A stretch of DNA of 64,000 nucleotides from NCBI RefSeq assembly GCF_024713945.1, contig NC_134678.1:248001-312000 (forward strand). Reading direction: 5' to 3'. Position numbers and translations under genes: made by a program. Positions 47,965 through 62,383 of the stretch are shown piece by piece. The stretch comes from Dermatophagoides farinae (taxonomy: Eukaryota > Arthropoda > Arachnida > Sarcoptiformes > Pyroglyphidae). Every line of letters starts with the position of its first letter. Position 1 is the first letter of the stretch. The notes below the pieces were generated by a model. That model made no database searches and was not told the origin of the DNA. It saw only the letters and a program-made list of their open reading frames with translations.

Positions 47965-49570
47965 TTGACGAAAAATGAATCAAACAACAAGATGTTTCGT
48001 CATTGTTTTTTTTTTATTATTCACTCAACAAAAAAAATCGCAAAATTACAATACAGCAATAATGATCTCGACTTGCTGATTTTCTTTCAAATCATCAAAT
48101 CAATCATCACAACAAAAAGAAACATAAACACAGAGAAATTATAAAAAATAATACAAAAAAAATCAGCAAGCCATCAATCGATCGATCTCATATCTCTCAT
48201 TCACATATATTTTATAAAAAGGCCAAATTTTTCCACCTCCAAAAAAAAAGCCAAATCACCAAAAACGACAATATGTACGATCCTCACTTATTCATTCATG
48301 AATTTTTTCTTTTGTTGTTGTTGAAAACATTCATCAAATCTTGAAGCCATCCTATGTGCAAAAAAAAGCAAGACAAAAAAAGATGAATTAATACGAGCTT
48401 TGAAAATAAAGAAAAAAAACCGCACACAAAACAAAATTTTTCAACACACACCAACATTCATTTTCTTCTCATCGATCTCTCTTACCTTTTTGTGGGTCCT
48501 ATCCATCTCTCTTTCTTTTACCGTCAAAAAAGAAAATCATTTTTTTAAGAAATTAACTTATAGCCACCTTCTCTTTTCCCAACTCAGCTTCTCTGCCTTG
48601 GATGATATAATACACACACACAGAAGAAGAAAACATTTAACCCTTTTCTACTATCAATAAACGTCCCAAATCGCTTAACATACATGCCGAACTTTTTTTC
48701 TATAGAAAGAAAAAAATATCCATACGAATCCGACCATTCAACAATAACAACAAGAATAATAATCTCCCAGAAAAATCAAATCATTCATCATCATCATCAT
48801 TTTTTTCGCTATCATCAATACCTTTCAAGAAACCATATCAGAATTTTTGGAAACAAAAAACAAAGACTTTCCTATTTTGTAAATATAAATCTCATTTTTT
48901 TCATTTTCTTGTCTATCTATCTATATTTTTTGTGCTAAATTTGTCGTTTTTCTCCTTTTTTTTGACTCTCTTTCTCTCTCCACACACACACACGCATACA
49001 TACAAAATTATTTATTTATTTGTTTTTGACAAAACAACAATGCAAAAAAAGAAATTCTGTGATTTTCTCTTTCTCTCCTGGATTTTTTTTTCAATGAATT
49101 TTTTTCTTCTTTTCCTCTCTCAGCCCAAAAAAAAAAAATTCCCAGAAGCCCACAAATCAAATCAAATGATAATGGTATAAATAAAAAAATAAATTGTAAA
49201 GCCAAAATGGTGTAGCCAAATTTTGAGAGAAATGAAACTTTTCAAAAAAAATTTGGTTGTTCTTTCCTGGCTTTTTCCAAACGATTTTATTTAGGAGAAT
49301 TGTATCAGCATATGATTATGAAATTTTTTTTTCTCAAAAAATTCATACGCTTTCTTTATTCTCCACAGTTTTATTCGAAAAAAAATTTAAACTTACATTT
49401 GATGATGACAAGCCGAATCGATCGATTTTCTTCAAATTGGAATCTGATGAAATGTCTATGTATGTGGTGTGTGAGTGAGTGACTGACTGAGTGCTCAAAA
49501 TGAACGTTATTGTTCAATTCCTTTATATTGAGTGTTTACGATGATGATTCCCAAAGTTCAAGTTTTTATT
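47965..49570. other. Intergenic, tail-to-tail flanks of the LIM-RapGAP-BTB gene and SMG9
   Basis: AT-rich 3' flanks with TTTCTCTCTC-rich stretches near 48470-48600 and 48960-49130, A/T runs and a short CA tract. Small frames are Phe/Ser/Lys-rich repeat translations. No gene is seen. Confidence 0.6.
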
Positions 49571-51174
49571 TCATGGCAAATATCTTGCATAATCCGAAAA
49601 CAATGTTGATTTACGTATGGATAAATCCCAGAATTTTTGCACCGATTGAAACCATTGTTGTTCAGAATGGTAATTAATCGTTGTACATGATTGTTCAAGA
49701 TTTACTAATGATCGTGAATTAGGCGGCCGCAATACTCGATTGATTAATCGTTGTTCATCATTATAGATAAAATCTACATTAACATTTGGACCGAGAATTG
49801 TTTCGGTGAAACGTCGAAAACGTCGTGTTTTTTCATCATCAATTACAGGTGAACAGAATGGTTTGGTAGTAGATGTGCGAAAATAGATGATAATATTTGC
49901 TTTAGCCATTAATGCATCACCAACCATCATTAATGAAGTGGCCAATAATTTGAATAGATTTACATCCAAACAATAGGAATCCATGACGATTATTAAATGA
50001 TCCGATACGGTCAATAAAAATGTTAACATTTGTAATGAATAAATAAAGGCAAAATTTTCCGTTTCACAAATATCGAATCCAACTACTTGTGAAAATATTG
50101 GTGTTGACATTGTATTAGTGTTGGAATTATAGAAATGTTTTGATGACGATGAATTAATCGCATTAGAATTCATTGATGATGAATTATTACTACTGCTACT
50201 AGCACTGGATGAAGATGGGCCAAATTTTTCCGTATTTAATCGCATAAGATTTTCAAGTACAGAAGCACTTAATAATGGCTAGAATATAATTATTGAAATT
50301 GTTAGACAAAATTCGAATTTTTTTCCGTTTGTGTTACCTGAGTGTCAAGAAGAAATACACGTTCAGCAGTGATATGCATATCGATCCCATTTGTAATATG
50401 ATTCAATGGATTTTCATGATTTTTCATTGCCATCATTTTTCTTGTTTCAAATACATCACATTGAGCCATTGAATTCAGCAACGAAGATTTTCCTACACCA
50501 TCTAATCCTACAGCAGCTACTATAGAAAAACTTTGGCTACCAAATCCTTGTGTAATATTCGTTGATGATGATGATGATGGAACACTAGCGGAAGGCGTTG
50601 AAGTTGAATTGTTTGATGTTGTGGATACATTTGAATCGGGCAAAAGCCAAGAATCCAAAATTGACCATGATGATGTGTCCGGCTGTATGGTGAAATTGAA
50701 TTCAAAATCCACAATTTTTATATATTTTGGTTGTTTATTCGAAGTCGCTGTTGTTGTTGTTTCGGATTGAACATTATTGCGTGATTGATGGATTTTCAAT
50801 AATGGTTGAATATTTTTCTCTAAAAATGATACTGAAGGTCTTGGTTTGACTACATTAACAGTGGTATTCGAATTTGTATCAATGTCTTGATTCTGATTAT
50901 TAGTATCATTCGACGATGACGATGTCACTGATGGTTTATTCGATTTAGCCAATATTTTCACTGCAGGTATCGATTGTTCATTCTGTTTGGTTTGTTGATT
51001 TTGTTGTTGTTGTTCAGATTTTGTTTTCTGATACCAATTACGTGAACGATTCTCTTGATGAATTCGAATTCGTTGTTGTTGTTGATGATGATGATGATTT
51101 GGCGAATTGGAAAAATTCTGCCGTTGTTTTATCTTCCGATATGATGATGGTTTTTGATTAGTTTCGGATTCCAT
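49571..51174 (-). CDS. SMG9: SMG9, regulatory subunit of the NMD kinase complex
   Basis: SMG9 is a G-fold protein that, with SMG8, restrains the SMG1 kinase that phosphorylates UPF1 in nonsense-mediated decay. Two exons (51174-50338, 50278-49571) join in phase 0 across a 59-bp intron, giving 514 residues. The N-terminal ~200 residues are Gln/Ser/Asn/His-rich and disordered. The G-like domain has the P-loop GLDGVGKSS (223-231), NGIDMHITAERVFLLDTQ with PLLSASVLENL across the join, SLQMLTFLLTVSDHLIIVMD, and the C-terminal helix WFQSVQKFWDLSIRKSTLFSDYARYLP (its key parts are WFQSVQKFWD and SDYARYL). A Ser/Asn-rich insertion follows the switch region. Confidence 0.92.
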
Positions 51175-51615
51175 TTCGCTTTTTTTCAGAAAAAGCGATA
51201 ATTATTGATTACAAAAAAATCATCATGATGAGATTGTTCGGTAAATTGGAGAAAAAATAGATTTTGAATTCTAAATGGCGTGGACAAAAAAAATTACACG
51301 TGAGTTTCAGAATTTCAACGAAAAAAAAAAAATTTGTTTTCAATATTTACAACACACACTCATTGGAAACAGATCAATAAATTCTGGCCGATATTAACGT
51401 CATCTATCGTTGTTGGATCTAATGATATAATTGTTTCTTATTGATGCACTGTTCATATATACGATGTTTTCTTCGTAACACGTATGATTTTACGTTGACG
51501 ATAATTCACGTTCAAACAAATGAATTGAAAAATACTTTCAACCTGTTTTGGCCAATTTAAAATTAATTAATTTATTTATTTTTCCTTTATATTCACATAA
51601 ATCGTGAAAACAACG
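51175..51615. promoter_or_regulatory. Divergent promoter region (SMG9 / YIPF5)
   Basis: 441 bp lie between outward-facing start codons. AT-rich with no clear TATA or initiator beyond background. A shared promoter is plausible but less compelling than the two shorter divergent gaps. Confidence 0.4.
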
Positions 51616-52368
51616 ATGATGAATCCAAATTTATCGAAAAATCGTGGAAACAATGATGATTTCTGGTCACAATCACCACCATCCATGCAACCACCACCAT
51701 CATATGATTTTGGACAATTTAATTATTCTTCGGATTTTGATTCAACGACCAATATGCAGAATCAATATTTTAATCCAGCTGCCGATCAAATGAATACTTT
51801 TACACCGAATTATGATTATGGCATTGGTACGAGTGCCGATCCTTTTGCCGATGAACCACCGTTATTGGAAGAATTGGGTATAAATTTCGAACATATTGTC
51901 CAGAAAACGGTCGCTGTTTTAAATCCATTTCGGCAAACTGATCCCTCCATTCTAATGGATGCCGATTTAGCTGGTCCATTGGTTTTTGGTCTAGCATTTG
52001 GAAGTTTCCTATTGTTAAGTGGAAAAATTCATTTCAGTTATATTTATGGATTCGGTGTTCTTGGTTGCGTGTTGATTTATACATTATTAATGTTAATGTC
52101 GCCACCAAATATAACAATGACAGCCGTATGTACAGTTTCCATACTTGGTTATTGTCTTTTACCAATGGTCTTTCTATCTGCATTATCCATTTTTGTTGGT
52201 TTACAAACATTACTGGGAAATATAATTACCATTATGGTGATACTTTGGTGTTCATTATCAGCATCAAAATTATTTGTCACCGCATTGACAATGTCCAATC
52301 AACAGGCATTAGTTGCCTATCCATGCATTCTGTTCTATGGTGTTTTTGCATTGTTGACACTTTTTTAA
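51616..52368 (+). CDS. Yipf5: YIPF5/Yip1-family Golgi membrane protein
   Basis: This single-exon protein has 250 residues. Yip1/YIPF5 proteins are five-pass membrane proteins of the ER exit sites and cis-Golgi that bind Yif1 and Rab GTPases in vesicle traffic. The cytoplasmic N terminus is Asn/Pro/Tyr-rich and ends in the family motif [16 protein letters not shown], then KTVAVLNPF. The Yip1 domain begins at [20 protein letters not shown], followed by [28 protein letters not shown] and the last helices ending [13 protein letters not shown]. Five hydrophobic segments are visible. I chose the first ATG (51616; a second follows immediately). Confidence 0.93.
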   Translation: MMNPNLSKNRGNNDDFWSQSPPSMQPPPSYDFGQFNYSSDFDSTTNMQNQYFNPAADQMNTFTPNYDYGIGTSADPFADEPPLLEELGINFEHIVQKTVAVLNPFRQTDPSILMDADLAGPLVFGLAFGSFLLLSGKIHFSYIYGFGVLGCVLIYTLLMLMSPPNITMTAVCTVSILGYCLLPMVFLSALSIFVGLQTLLGNIITIMVILWCSLSASKLFVTALTMSNQQALVAYPCILFYGVFALLTLF

Positions 52369-52655
52369 AATCATCAAAATCTATATGTTTGTGTAAATAA
52401 TCGTATGAATTTGAAAAAAAATTATTAAATCATCACCATCTTTGTTGTTGTTCAAATGACAATTTGATTTATTTAAAGAATTTTTTTTTATTAAAATTGA
52501 CAGAAAAATTAAATAAAAACAAATAAAATTGGCACTGTAATCTGGGCATCAGAATAAATAATTTCGTAGTCGTCATCGTTTTATCAACAATTGGAATCAC
52601 CTGAATATTTTTTTCCGGTATCGATTCGGATCTTTAGAAGATTTTGAATTTCAAA

Positions 52656-55600
52656 TTATGCATGCTGTTGTTGTTGATAATAAATGATAAGTGCATCAAT
52701 AATTTGTTGTTGTACATTTAACAATTCTAAATGTTTTAGATATGATCGAGTTAACTGTGAAAGAGACCAAATAAAAATTTTCTTATCATTACTACAATCA
52801 TCATCATCATCATCAACGACCATATTGTTCGTCTGTGGTTGTAGCGATTGATGATGATCTTGATTTTCAAGCCAATTTTTTATTATTCTATCATCGTCGT
52901 TATCTTGTTGTAGAACAATATCATCATCGTGATGTACATTATTATCATTGATTGTCATCATCATTGTAATTTTCTTAAACAATTGTTCCGATGACCATTG
53001 ATGATGGTTATTGTTGTTGTTTTTCTTATCAAATGAACGTTGTAAAATACGATTGATAAACATATTGCATCGTTGTTGTATGGCAACTGATAAATTATGT
53101 GCTCGATTCAATTGTCCATTCAATTGTAATAAACGTTCATTTTTTTTCATTTCATCATCATCATCATCTTGTTGTTGTTGTTGTTTATCATTCACATCAA
53201 AGTCAACATTTTTGATTTGTTGCTGTATTGAGAATATCAATCGTATGATTCGTATCATATCAACGCATAAAATTTCCATTTTATGACTTAGATTTGAATC
53301 CAATTCATTCAATTTTTGATGAATAAATTGACCAATTTTTCTTTCAAATATCGATAAATCTTTTGCAATACGATTGGATTCCATTTGTAATAAATTCATA
53401 CGAGAAAGCAGACCATTTTTATAGCGACGAATCTGATCGATATGTAATAATTCTTCCTCTTCTTCATCATCATCTTCATAGTCGATCATCATTGTTTTGT
53501 TTGCATTATTCTTCATAGTTATTATCATCGTTCCTTCATCACCATCAATATCGGTTTCATTTCGATTGAATACTAGTATCAACATTGGTATCAATTGCTT
53601 GAAATCCAATGATGGCCAAAATAGTTTCAAATCTAAACCTAATCTTTTGAACAGTGAATACATTGATGATAACAACTTTTTATTGTTATCGTTGCCATTA
53701 TTATTATCATCACCGTCATCAATGTCATGTTGACCATTCGATGATGATGATAAAATTGCCATATCTAAAGATGGTGGCGGTGGCAGAGGAAAATCATTGA
53801 TTGATGAATGATGATATTCTGGCTGTTGTTGTTGTTGTAGTTGTTGGGAATCGTTGGAATTATTGATTTCATCAATTTTAGCCTTGATTTCCTAATTTTT
53901 TTTTGTTTATATTGAGAATTATTAATAAATTTTATTGCTAAAATAAAATAAAATAATTTACCTTGAATTCGATTATATTATCATCATCTTGATTTTCTTG
54001 ATCGTTGACATACGTCGTAGCTGTCGTTTGTTTTAATATTTGTGGTGATGAGGAATGTAAATTTTGATTTTCACCTGCTGCGACTGCTTGTTGACCATTA
54101 CGATTTTTCTTTTTTTCTTTTTGTCGTAAATAAAATTCATATACAGCACGTTTCTGTATTTCTTTGATATTTTTTGGACTTGTATTTGTGGATGATTTTG
54201 GTGGTAATGCGGGTGGCTGTGAATTTTTGACCAAAGAAAAAGTTTGAGATCCAGAATCATCAGAGTATTGTTTCGTTTCTTGTCGAATCACCTGTTGAAC
54301 GCGATGACTACGAACAATTTGTGTTGCCGATGGTGGTGGAATTTGTTGCGATGATGGATAACCACCGTATGCCACAGATGATGGAGGTGAATATTGATTT
54401 TTTTGTGATCGTGGAAGTTGTGTTGGTGGTAAGCTCAATTCTATTTGATTATCATATGGATTTTCTTCCAATTGTAATTGTTGTTGTTGTTTTTTACGTC
54501 TCATTTTGGGATACAGATTATATGACCAATGAACATCATCGTTATTTGATGATTCGGAATTAATTCGCATTTCGGTTGAATAGTTGAATTCAGATTGTTG
54601 ATCACAGTAATTGATTGATTTAAATTCGGTGGGAGAGATTTTTTCCGTTATTGGATAATTTTCCGGTAAACTAGAATAACGAATCGGTGGAGTTGGTGGT
54701 GGTGATTCCGGTATTTCCATTGCTTCTTGTGGCTGTACAATTCGTTCTCCTCGTTCAGGTGTTTCTGGCGAACATGATGATGGAGATGGCAATGAAGATA
54801 AACTATGATGGCCATTTATAGAATGACTCAATGAATAATTCGTTGGAGAATCAAAGCTAAAAATAAAAAATTTAAAATTTCTCAAAATAATTCAAACACA
54901 AACACAAACCAAACATACCTTTTATGACTTAGATTAGAATCAATTGAATCAGATTTTGAATGATCAATAATTATCGTTTGATTTCGATTATCATTGGATC
55001 TTTGTAATATACCATATCCTGATGATGATGTAATCATATTTAGCATTGATGAATGATGTTGATAATTATTATTAGCTGTTGGTCCACGTGCTACACTAAC
55101 CAATGTAGATGATGATGATTCATATCCAGAATCTTTGGTTAATTTACGTGTAGGATCAGGAAATATATGATGATGATGATGATGATGGTTATTATGTTTA
55201 TGATAATTGAATTGGTTTCTGGTATTCTGTACATTTTCATAGATTCGTGATGTTGTATTCTGATTCGATTTCGATGATGACATCATTAGAATATCATCTG
55301 ATGATCGATGACATGGTTGTGAATATGAATCGTAATGTGTAACGTGTGTTGGTGATAATTTTTGTTTTTGAGATTCAGAATTAATCAATTGTTGTTGTTG
55401 CTGTTGTTCGCCATTAGTATTATTGTTATTTCCAAACAACAAAACCGAAACGCTTGAACGTCGTTTATTTTTCCAACAATTGGAATTTGATGAATTTGGC
55501 TGAAATTTCGTATTTGTCATACACAAATTTGTTTTTGTTGATGAATATTTACGTTGTTGTTGCTTTTCCATTGATTGTGGCGATGGTGCTACACTAATTG

Positions 55601-56581
55601 ACGGTGGTTCACAGTATTCAGCAATTGTTTCATAAAGTGAAACACATGATGATGATGATTGAAATTCATTATTCATCATTGATTGTTTGATTGATGATGG
55701 TGGATTTTCTGGACAAATTTTGGATTTTAACATTGATGACGACGATGCTGTAATGGCCTGTTTCGAAAGTAATTGTCTTGGTCTTGTCGGATTATCTATG
55801 TTATGGAGAAAAGAAAATAACCAATTAATTGCGTGTGTTTTTTTTTTAAAGACACTTATTTGGTATTCACAACAACAAACAATATGTCTCTGAATACGAC
55901 ATACTTAGATTCATGGCAGTGAAACCGTAAATGGCATCTTCTTCATCAACATGTATAACCATAGCTGATGTGGATGTCGATGTTTTTGTCGTCGACCCAT
56001 TATGGTGACCATCACCATCACCATTATCATCATCATCATTATCATTAAACGTAGGTGTAGGAGTATTATCATTATTATTATCAACAACATTGTGACCATT
56101 TAGAATTTTTTCAGTGATGACACCATTCATTAAAATTCGACGATGATGATGATCTGATGTTGTTGTCATAGATGTTGATGATGATGGTGAACATTTAAAA
56201 AGGCTAAAACTTGCTGATGGTGGCCTATATTTTTTTTAACGAATACCAATGAATCCCATTAAAAAAATGTATACATCAATCATTAAGAAATGTGACAATT
56301 TACCTTGATTTATCTTTTTTCCTGTGTTGATTTGATTTAATCAATGAACGGCGAAAATTTGTTACACGTTCAAATAGGCTAGATATCGATGATGATGATG
56401 ATGAATTTTGTTGTTGTTGTTGTTGTTGTTGATGCTGCTGTGGTTGTTGGGGCTGTTGCTGCACAAATGATGAAGGCAATGATGATGGTGATTCATCATC
56501 ATCATCATCATCATCAATATTGGCCAATGTTGATGATGGAATCTGATGATGATGATTCGATACAGTCATTGTGGCCATCAT
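52656..56581 (-). CDS. Shroom-like actin/Rho-kinase scaffold (C-terminal ASD2-type coiled coil)
   Basis: Five inferred exons (56581-56304, 56224-55905, 55795-54919, 54856-53962, 53891-52656) join in phase to give 1201 residues. Most of the protein is disordered: Ser, Asp, His and Gln runs, a Pro-rich PESPPPTPPIRYSSLPENYP segment, and DSGYESSSS. From about residue 730 comes KEIQKRAVYEFYLRQKEKKK, and the last ~280 residues are long helices, such as YKNGLLSRMNLLQMESNRI, KIGQFIHQKLNELDSNLSHK and LTRSYLKHLELLNVQQQIID. Their order resembles the Shroom ASD2 domain, which binds Rho-kinase to drive apical constriction. Poly-Gln/Asp insertions break the coiled coil. No PDZ domain is present. The start is uncertain: the frame continues upstream into a hydrophobic poly-T-derived stretch, so I used ATG 56581. 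The Shroom identity is moderately supported. Confidence 0.6.
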
Positions 56582-59500
56582 AATAAATAAAATCAATCGA
56601 TTGAATTGAATTATTATCAGAAAAAAAAGACAGTGAGCAAAAAAAAAACAAAATCTCAATGTGATGATTGATGCGGAAACTAAACGAAAGAAAAAAAGAA
56701 AAAAAAAACAAAACAAGATCATTATCATATATCATCAGTGAAACAAATGGCTCAATAATCACAAAATTGAGTCCGAAAAACAGCAAGACAAATAATAATT
56801 AGCTGGATAATAATTCAAAAAAAAAAATGGACATGATAATAATTTGCTCCCGATTTTTTTCCATGGATTCAAAAGCAAAAGCAAAAAAAAACGATAACAA
56901 TTACACAATGGAATGAAATGAATGTTTTTCTTTTCTTTTTGATTTTTATTTTCGTTGTTCAACAATAGCAACGAATGAGTTATTATTGGTTACATGATGA
57001 TGATGATAATGAGATTTTATTTTGTTTGTTTGTTTGTTTGTTCGTGTGTTTTTTTCTGATTTCACTGCTTATTTGTTGTCAATGAACGGTGTGTCTGTCT
57101 CTGTGTGTGTGTGTGTTTTATCAACCGAACAACGACGAGGGAATTTTGTGAAAATTTCTAAACATTTTTTCTCATCTGAAAACAAGAAAAAAAACGAAAA
57201 ATTAAATTTTTTTTCTAAATTTATAAACACACAAGATGTCTCTCTATGTGTGTTGTACATATATTCATCATCATTAACATAGAAAGATACTGTACTACCG
57301 GTCTCATCATCATGTTTTATTTGGCCATCCATATTGATGGACAATGTGTCCATTTTGATCATTATCATGATCAAAATGTCCATTTTGTTGTTTTCATTGT
57401 TGAAAAAATGTAACATTTATGTGGTTCATCTGTAATTATCTTTTTTTTTATTATTATTATCATACACCATCAATTCACATCTTTTTGAAATGAAATGAAA
57501 TGAAATAAAATGAATGAATGAATGGATGAAAAGATGAGATTGTCTGTTGTTACAAATAGAAGTGTTATCGTGTGTGTGTGTTCTATATAAACAGGAATGA
57601 AAATATTAACAAAAATCGATTTTGTTTGTTAGTTGGATCATTTCATTTGCGATTTTTTTTTTTTTTGATTGTTTGGCCACTGACCGTGTATCGTTTGGTC
57701 ATTACCATCACTGGTTCAAAGCAGCATAGTGCAACACATCATTATTTAGCAATGAAAAAAAAATGTCTGACAATCACTTGATTAGGGTTGAAAAAAGCAA
57801 CAAGTTTTTGTAAAGAGGCGGAATTTTTTATTTTTCCGAACAAAGTGATAAAAGAAGAATTCAAAAAGAAAATGTCAAAATTCACCATCATACACAACAA
57901 CGAAAAAACAACACCGGAAGAATGTAAAACAATTACATATGTAGTGGTGGAGAAAAAAAGAAAAAACAAAAAAACTACAAAAAACAAAACAAAACAAAAA
58001 AACAAATTTCCATCCTGGATCGATAAGGAACAGAAACAGAAACGGAACATTACAAGAAAAAAAAAACAATTGGCCAGTTTTTGAACACACACACACACAC
58101 AGAAACACAAGTTTTGAACAATAACGAAAAAAAAATTGCTTAATGAGCTTAATAATGATGATGATGATGATGATAGAATGCTGTTGAACACACACACACA
58201 TCTTTCATTTTTTCCCATTTAGATGATGATGATGATGATGAATTACACATGAATGAATGAATATTGAGAACCACGTACGTTTTGAACAGGTTTGAAAAAT
58301 TTTTCTTTTTCGTTGTTGAGCAGAAAAAAAAATTTTCGTTTCGTTTCGTTTTTTTTTTCATTTCGACATTTGAATACAATCAGATTGAAATGAAATCACA
58401 AAAAAACAAACAAGAAAATGAAATAAAATCTCGATCCATCGGATGATGATGATGATGATGATGAAACCCATTTTGATCCAATAAAACGAGATTTCGTTAC
58501 ACCAGAGATTCGATTTGTATATATACAAACACATTCGGATATTGAACTATCTCTCTCTTTTTTTGGATGATCTTTGTAAATTTAATCTGATTGAATCTCA
58601 AAAATTGAATTAATTTTCATTCTTTCTTTTTTAAAATTGTAGATTGGATTTCTATTGTTATTGTTGTTGTTGTTTTCGGTCGGTTCGAATCCATTTTAAT
58701 GATGATGATGATGATGAGACGGCAGCCGGTTTCTTGTTTTTGAAATTTTATTCATCAATCACTGTTTCATCGTTTGAATAAAATAGTCAAAATGATGGAA
58801 ACAAAAGAAAATAAAACCAAATCAAACCAAACCAAAAAAAAAAAAAATCAATCGATTGATTGATCGATCGATTTAATGATCATCAATAGCATCATTTACT
58901 ACTAAATAGATTGTAATTGTCGCCAACAACAACAACAACAATGATCGAAAAATTGAGATTATTCGAAATTCGAATTTTGGCTATTTCTACACAAATAGCG
59001 TGTGTGTGTGTTTCTATGAATATCACACAATCATCATCATTTTGTTGGTGGTGGTTAGCCAGAAAATTAAATTTTAAATTAAAAAAAAAAAACTTTTATT
59101 CAAATCACCATCATTATCATTGTAATGTCCAGAAATAATTGAGGCATTGATGATGATGATGATGAGTTGGTGAATGAATTTAAATTGAATAAAAATAGCA
59201 AATTTCAATTTCAATTTTAAAATCTTCACCCTATTCATTCATTCATTGCTGTGATGATGGAAGCCAATTACTACTGAATTAGGAAACTAAACAACAAGTA
59301 GCTCAAGTTCCAAATGGACCACCAAAAACAAAGCAAATAAAATTCATCAGTAAACATTCGATGAACGATTTCCATCCGTGTGTGTGTGTGGTTTTCATTT
59401 TCATTTTCATTTTTTTTTTCAATGATCATCATCAATCAAAAAGGTATTAATTTCAAATGTTTGAAACAAAAAATCCGTTTCAAGGTTCCAGCAAAAAAAA

Positions 59501-61433
59501 AGGAAAACAAAAACTTGATGTTTCGAAATTGGAAAAAAAAGTGAAAAACAATTACAACAATCACATTATCATCATCATGGCCCATTGACAACGAAAAACA
59601 ACGGCAACAACAACAATGAATGAATGACAAATCAATATATAAACGAAAATGGAAGTTAAATGTTCACTTACAATGAAATTGTCGCCAAACAAAAATGATA
59701 TTTTATCATGAATTCATGTGATGTTTTGTTGATATAGCAACCACAAAAAACTTTTACAATTTAAATCAATCAATCAAAATCGATTCAATCTTTGATTTCG
59801 TGAATGGTTGATCAAACAACAACAACGACGTTATCTAAAATGGTCATCACAGAAATATTCACAAACATGGCCATGTTTCTGATCATCGTCATCATCATTT
59901 TTTGGCCAAAATGTCAATCAAATGATGACATGAAATTTGACAATCATCAATGATGATCAATGATGGCGATCACAAGCACATTACTCGTTTGTTTTTTTTT
60001 TTTTTTTTGTTGAATAGAATGAAACGATGTGAACTAAAAAAAATGATGATGATGTTTTCGTGTATCGATCAAATTAGATTAAATTTTCTTCTTTTTTTTA
60101 TTGCTGTAAAATTCGTTTTTGTCGATGAAATTGGTCATTGGTTGGTTGCGGTTGATTCGTGAATAGAAAATGGACTGTTTTCGGTTTTGTTATTGTTGCT
60201 CAAAAAAAAAAAACATTTCCAATCAAAAACTTGTTGTCGATGATCAAAGGTCAAAAAATTCATGGATTTTTGTGGAAAAAGTACTGTTGTTGTTGTTGTT
60301 GTTGTTGTTGTCGTTGGTTGGTTAAATGGATTATTATAATTTCAATCATCGACTACCACTATATTCAAATATAAACGAAACGAATTTTTTTTTTGGTCAC
60401 ACAATCGCCACGAATTTGAAATAATAACACTGTGTTGTTTAACCACAAAAAAAAATTGGCTATTGTTATCAACGGGTAACAAACAAAAAAAAAATCTGAT
60501 GATATCGATGATGATGGGTTTGATTTTTATTATTTCTCCACAAAACAACAACACAACACTTGTCAACATCAACATCAACAACAACCGTGGACAATTCACC
60601 ATCAAAAAAATGGAATGGAATGGAAGTTTCAATGTGTGATCGAAACAAAATCAAAATCAAAATCAAAAAAAAAATTATTAAAGATTATTGGTTGTGTTGC
60701 TGGCCAGAACAACAACAAAAACATTCACATAACAAAACAAAACAGGCCAACGACGACGACGACGACGACGACTAATTCACGATTCAAAGTTTTTTCTACT
60801 TCTTGATAATGATGAAAACTTGGACAACCACCACACACATACACACACAGGTTTCTCTGTGAGTTTGTGGAAAAAAAAGCCAATTCTATTCGAAGCAGAA
60901 GCATTAAAAGCTCTCTTTTTTTTCTTCTTCTTCTTTGACGAAGTTGTTGTTGTTGTTGTTGTTGTTGTTGTTCGTCGTCATATTCGTTGACCAACAACAA
61001 ACGTTGACTATACGGTCTTCAGCTTACACAAACACACACAATTCCAAGAAAAAATGGCCATTGAATAAAGAGAAAAAAAACGACGACGATTATGAAAATC
61101 TTTGAAAAGAGAAGAAAGACCCGGCTTCTTGTTGTTGTTTCTAGTGGTGGTGGTCAATAACAAAAAAAAAATCCATGGATTCGTTAAACAATTCAAAACA
61201 CACACACACAGAGTGTGCAGGTTTGTCATTCTTTTATTTTGGTCCAATAAATAATTCCAATGCGGGGGCGTGTGGTACACATTGATGGGGCATGGGAAAT
61301 TTTGGACCATGAACCAAAAAAATTCTTTATTGTTATAACCTTGTTGCAACAATAAGGTTAAACAAATAAATTCCATTCCAGGTAAGTGGTTAAAGGTTAA
61401 AGGTTTTTTTTCGGACCTACATACCACCACTAA

Positions 61434-61455
61434 ACACACACACACACACACACAC
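61434..61455. repeat. (CA)n microsatellite
   Basis: Eleven CA units, one of several within this non-coding block (others near 57101-57116, 58083-58101 and 61708-61723). Confidence 0.88.
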
Positions 61456-62370
61456 ATTGTTTATTGTCTGGTGAACATTTTACCTTTGGCCCTTGATGGA
61501 TGGATGAATGGATGAAATGAATGAAATGGCCACCAATGCAAACACAAAGTGGAAAGAAAATTCTTGTTCTGTAAAATGAGAAAAAAAAAGAGAAAGAAAA
61601 TGATTTGGATTTTTTTAATAAAAGAAACATCAACATGAAATGACCTGCAATAACAACAACAACAACAACTACAGATGATGATGACGGCAACAGCCTGTTG
61701 ATGATAAACACACACACACACACATAAACATGAGGAATAAAAAAAAACATGGCCAAAATCTATATTATAAGAGGATATAGAAAAGTAAGCAACAAGTAGA
61801 AAAAAACGAAACTTGTTTTTTTTTGTTGTTGCTTTCCACATTTTCGGTTTGATGTTGATGTATGTATGTGAGTCTGTATGGTTCATAATAATAAAAATAA
61901 AAATAAAAACATGTTTTTTTTGATTTCAAGCTTCCTCACGAATTTTTTTTTTTTTGGTTTTTGGTTTTGGTTTTGAATAATAATCACAACAACAGCAGAA
62001 AAATGATGATGATGATCATCTTCAATGGACAAGACCCAATTCATGGCGGTGGCTTTTGTGTAGAATTATGATGATTCTTTTACCCAAGAGAATTGTAAAG
62101 ATTTTGGTTGTTTTCTGGTCATGGTTCACTGATTATTATTTTGTTTTCAAATGGTTATCATCTCATCGAAATCTTTTGATTTTGATTCTTTTTTTTTATT
62201 ATTTCATCATCATCATAATCATGATTATCATACCTAGGGTTTTTTATTTTATTTTCTTATCGAATGTGCAAAAAAAAATAATGTTCACACACACACTGCA
62301 CATCACATATGGTCGGCGCAACTAAATTCTTTCAAGGATGAACATTCACTTTCTCAGATTTATTCGACCA

Positions 62371-62383
62371 AGGTCAAAGGCCA
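62371..62383 (+). promoter_or_regulatory. DR1-type nuclear receptor motif
   Basis: AGGTCAAAGGCCA differs by one base from the DR1 consensus AGGTCAAAGGTCA bound by HNF4 and RXR/USP-type receptors. Binding is inferred from sequence only. Confidence 0.4.

Noticed and set aside
51604-51615. Upstream GTG start for YIPF5
   Set aside because: Cytosolic translation in animals rarely uses GTG, and two ATGs follow 12 bp later in the same frame.
56582-56728. N-terminal extension of the Shroom-like frame with ~45 hydrophobic residues
   Set aside because: The Phe/Ile/Leu stretch comes from T-rich 5' sequence and no Shroom begins this way. ATG 56581 is more plausible.
57742-58218. 158-codon minus-strand frame rich in Phe, Val and Cys
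   Set aside because: It is a translation of poly-T and TG repeats and imitates membrane segments.
58670-58700. GGTTCGAATCC, a tRNA T-arm/B-box consensus
   Set aside because: There is no A-box, anticodon arm or complementary acceptor stem at the right distance; only the 11-bp word is present.
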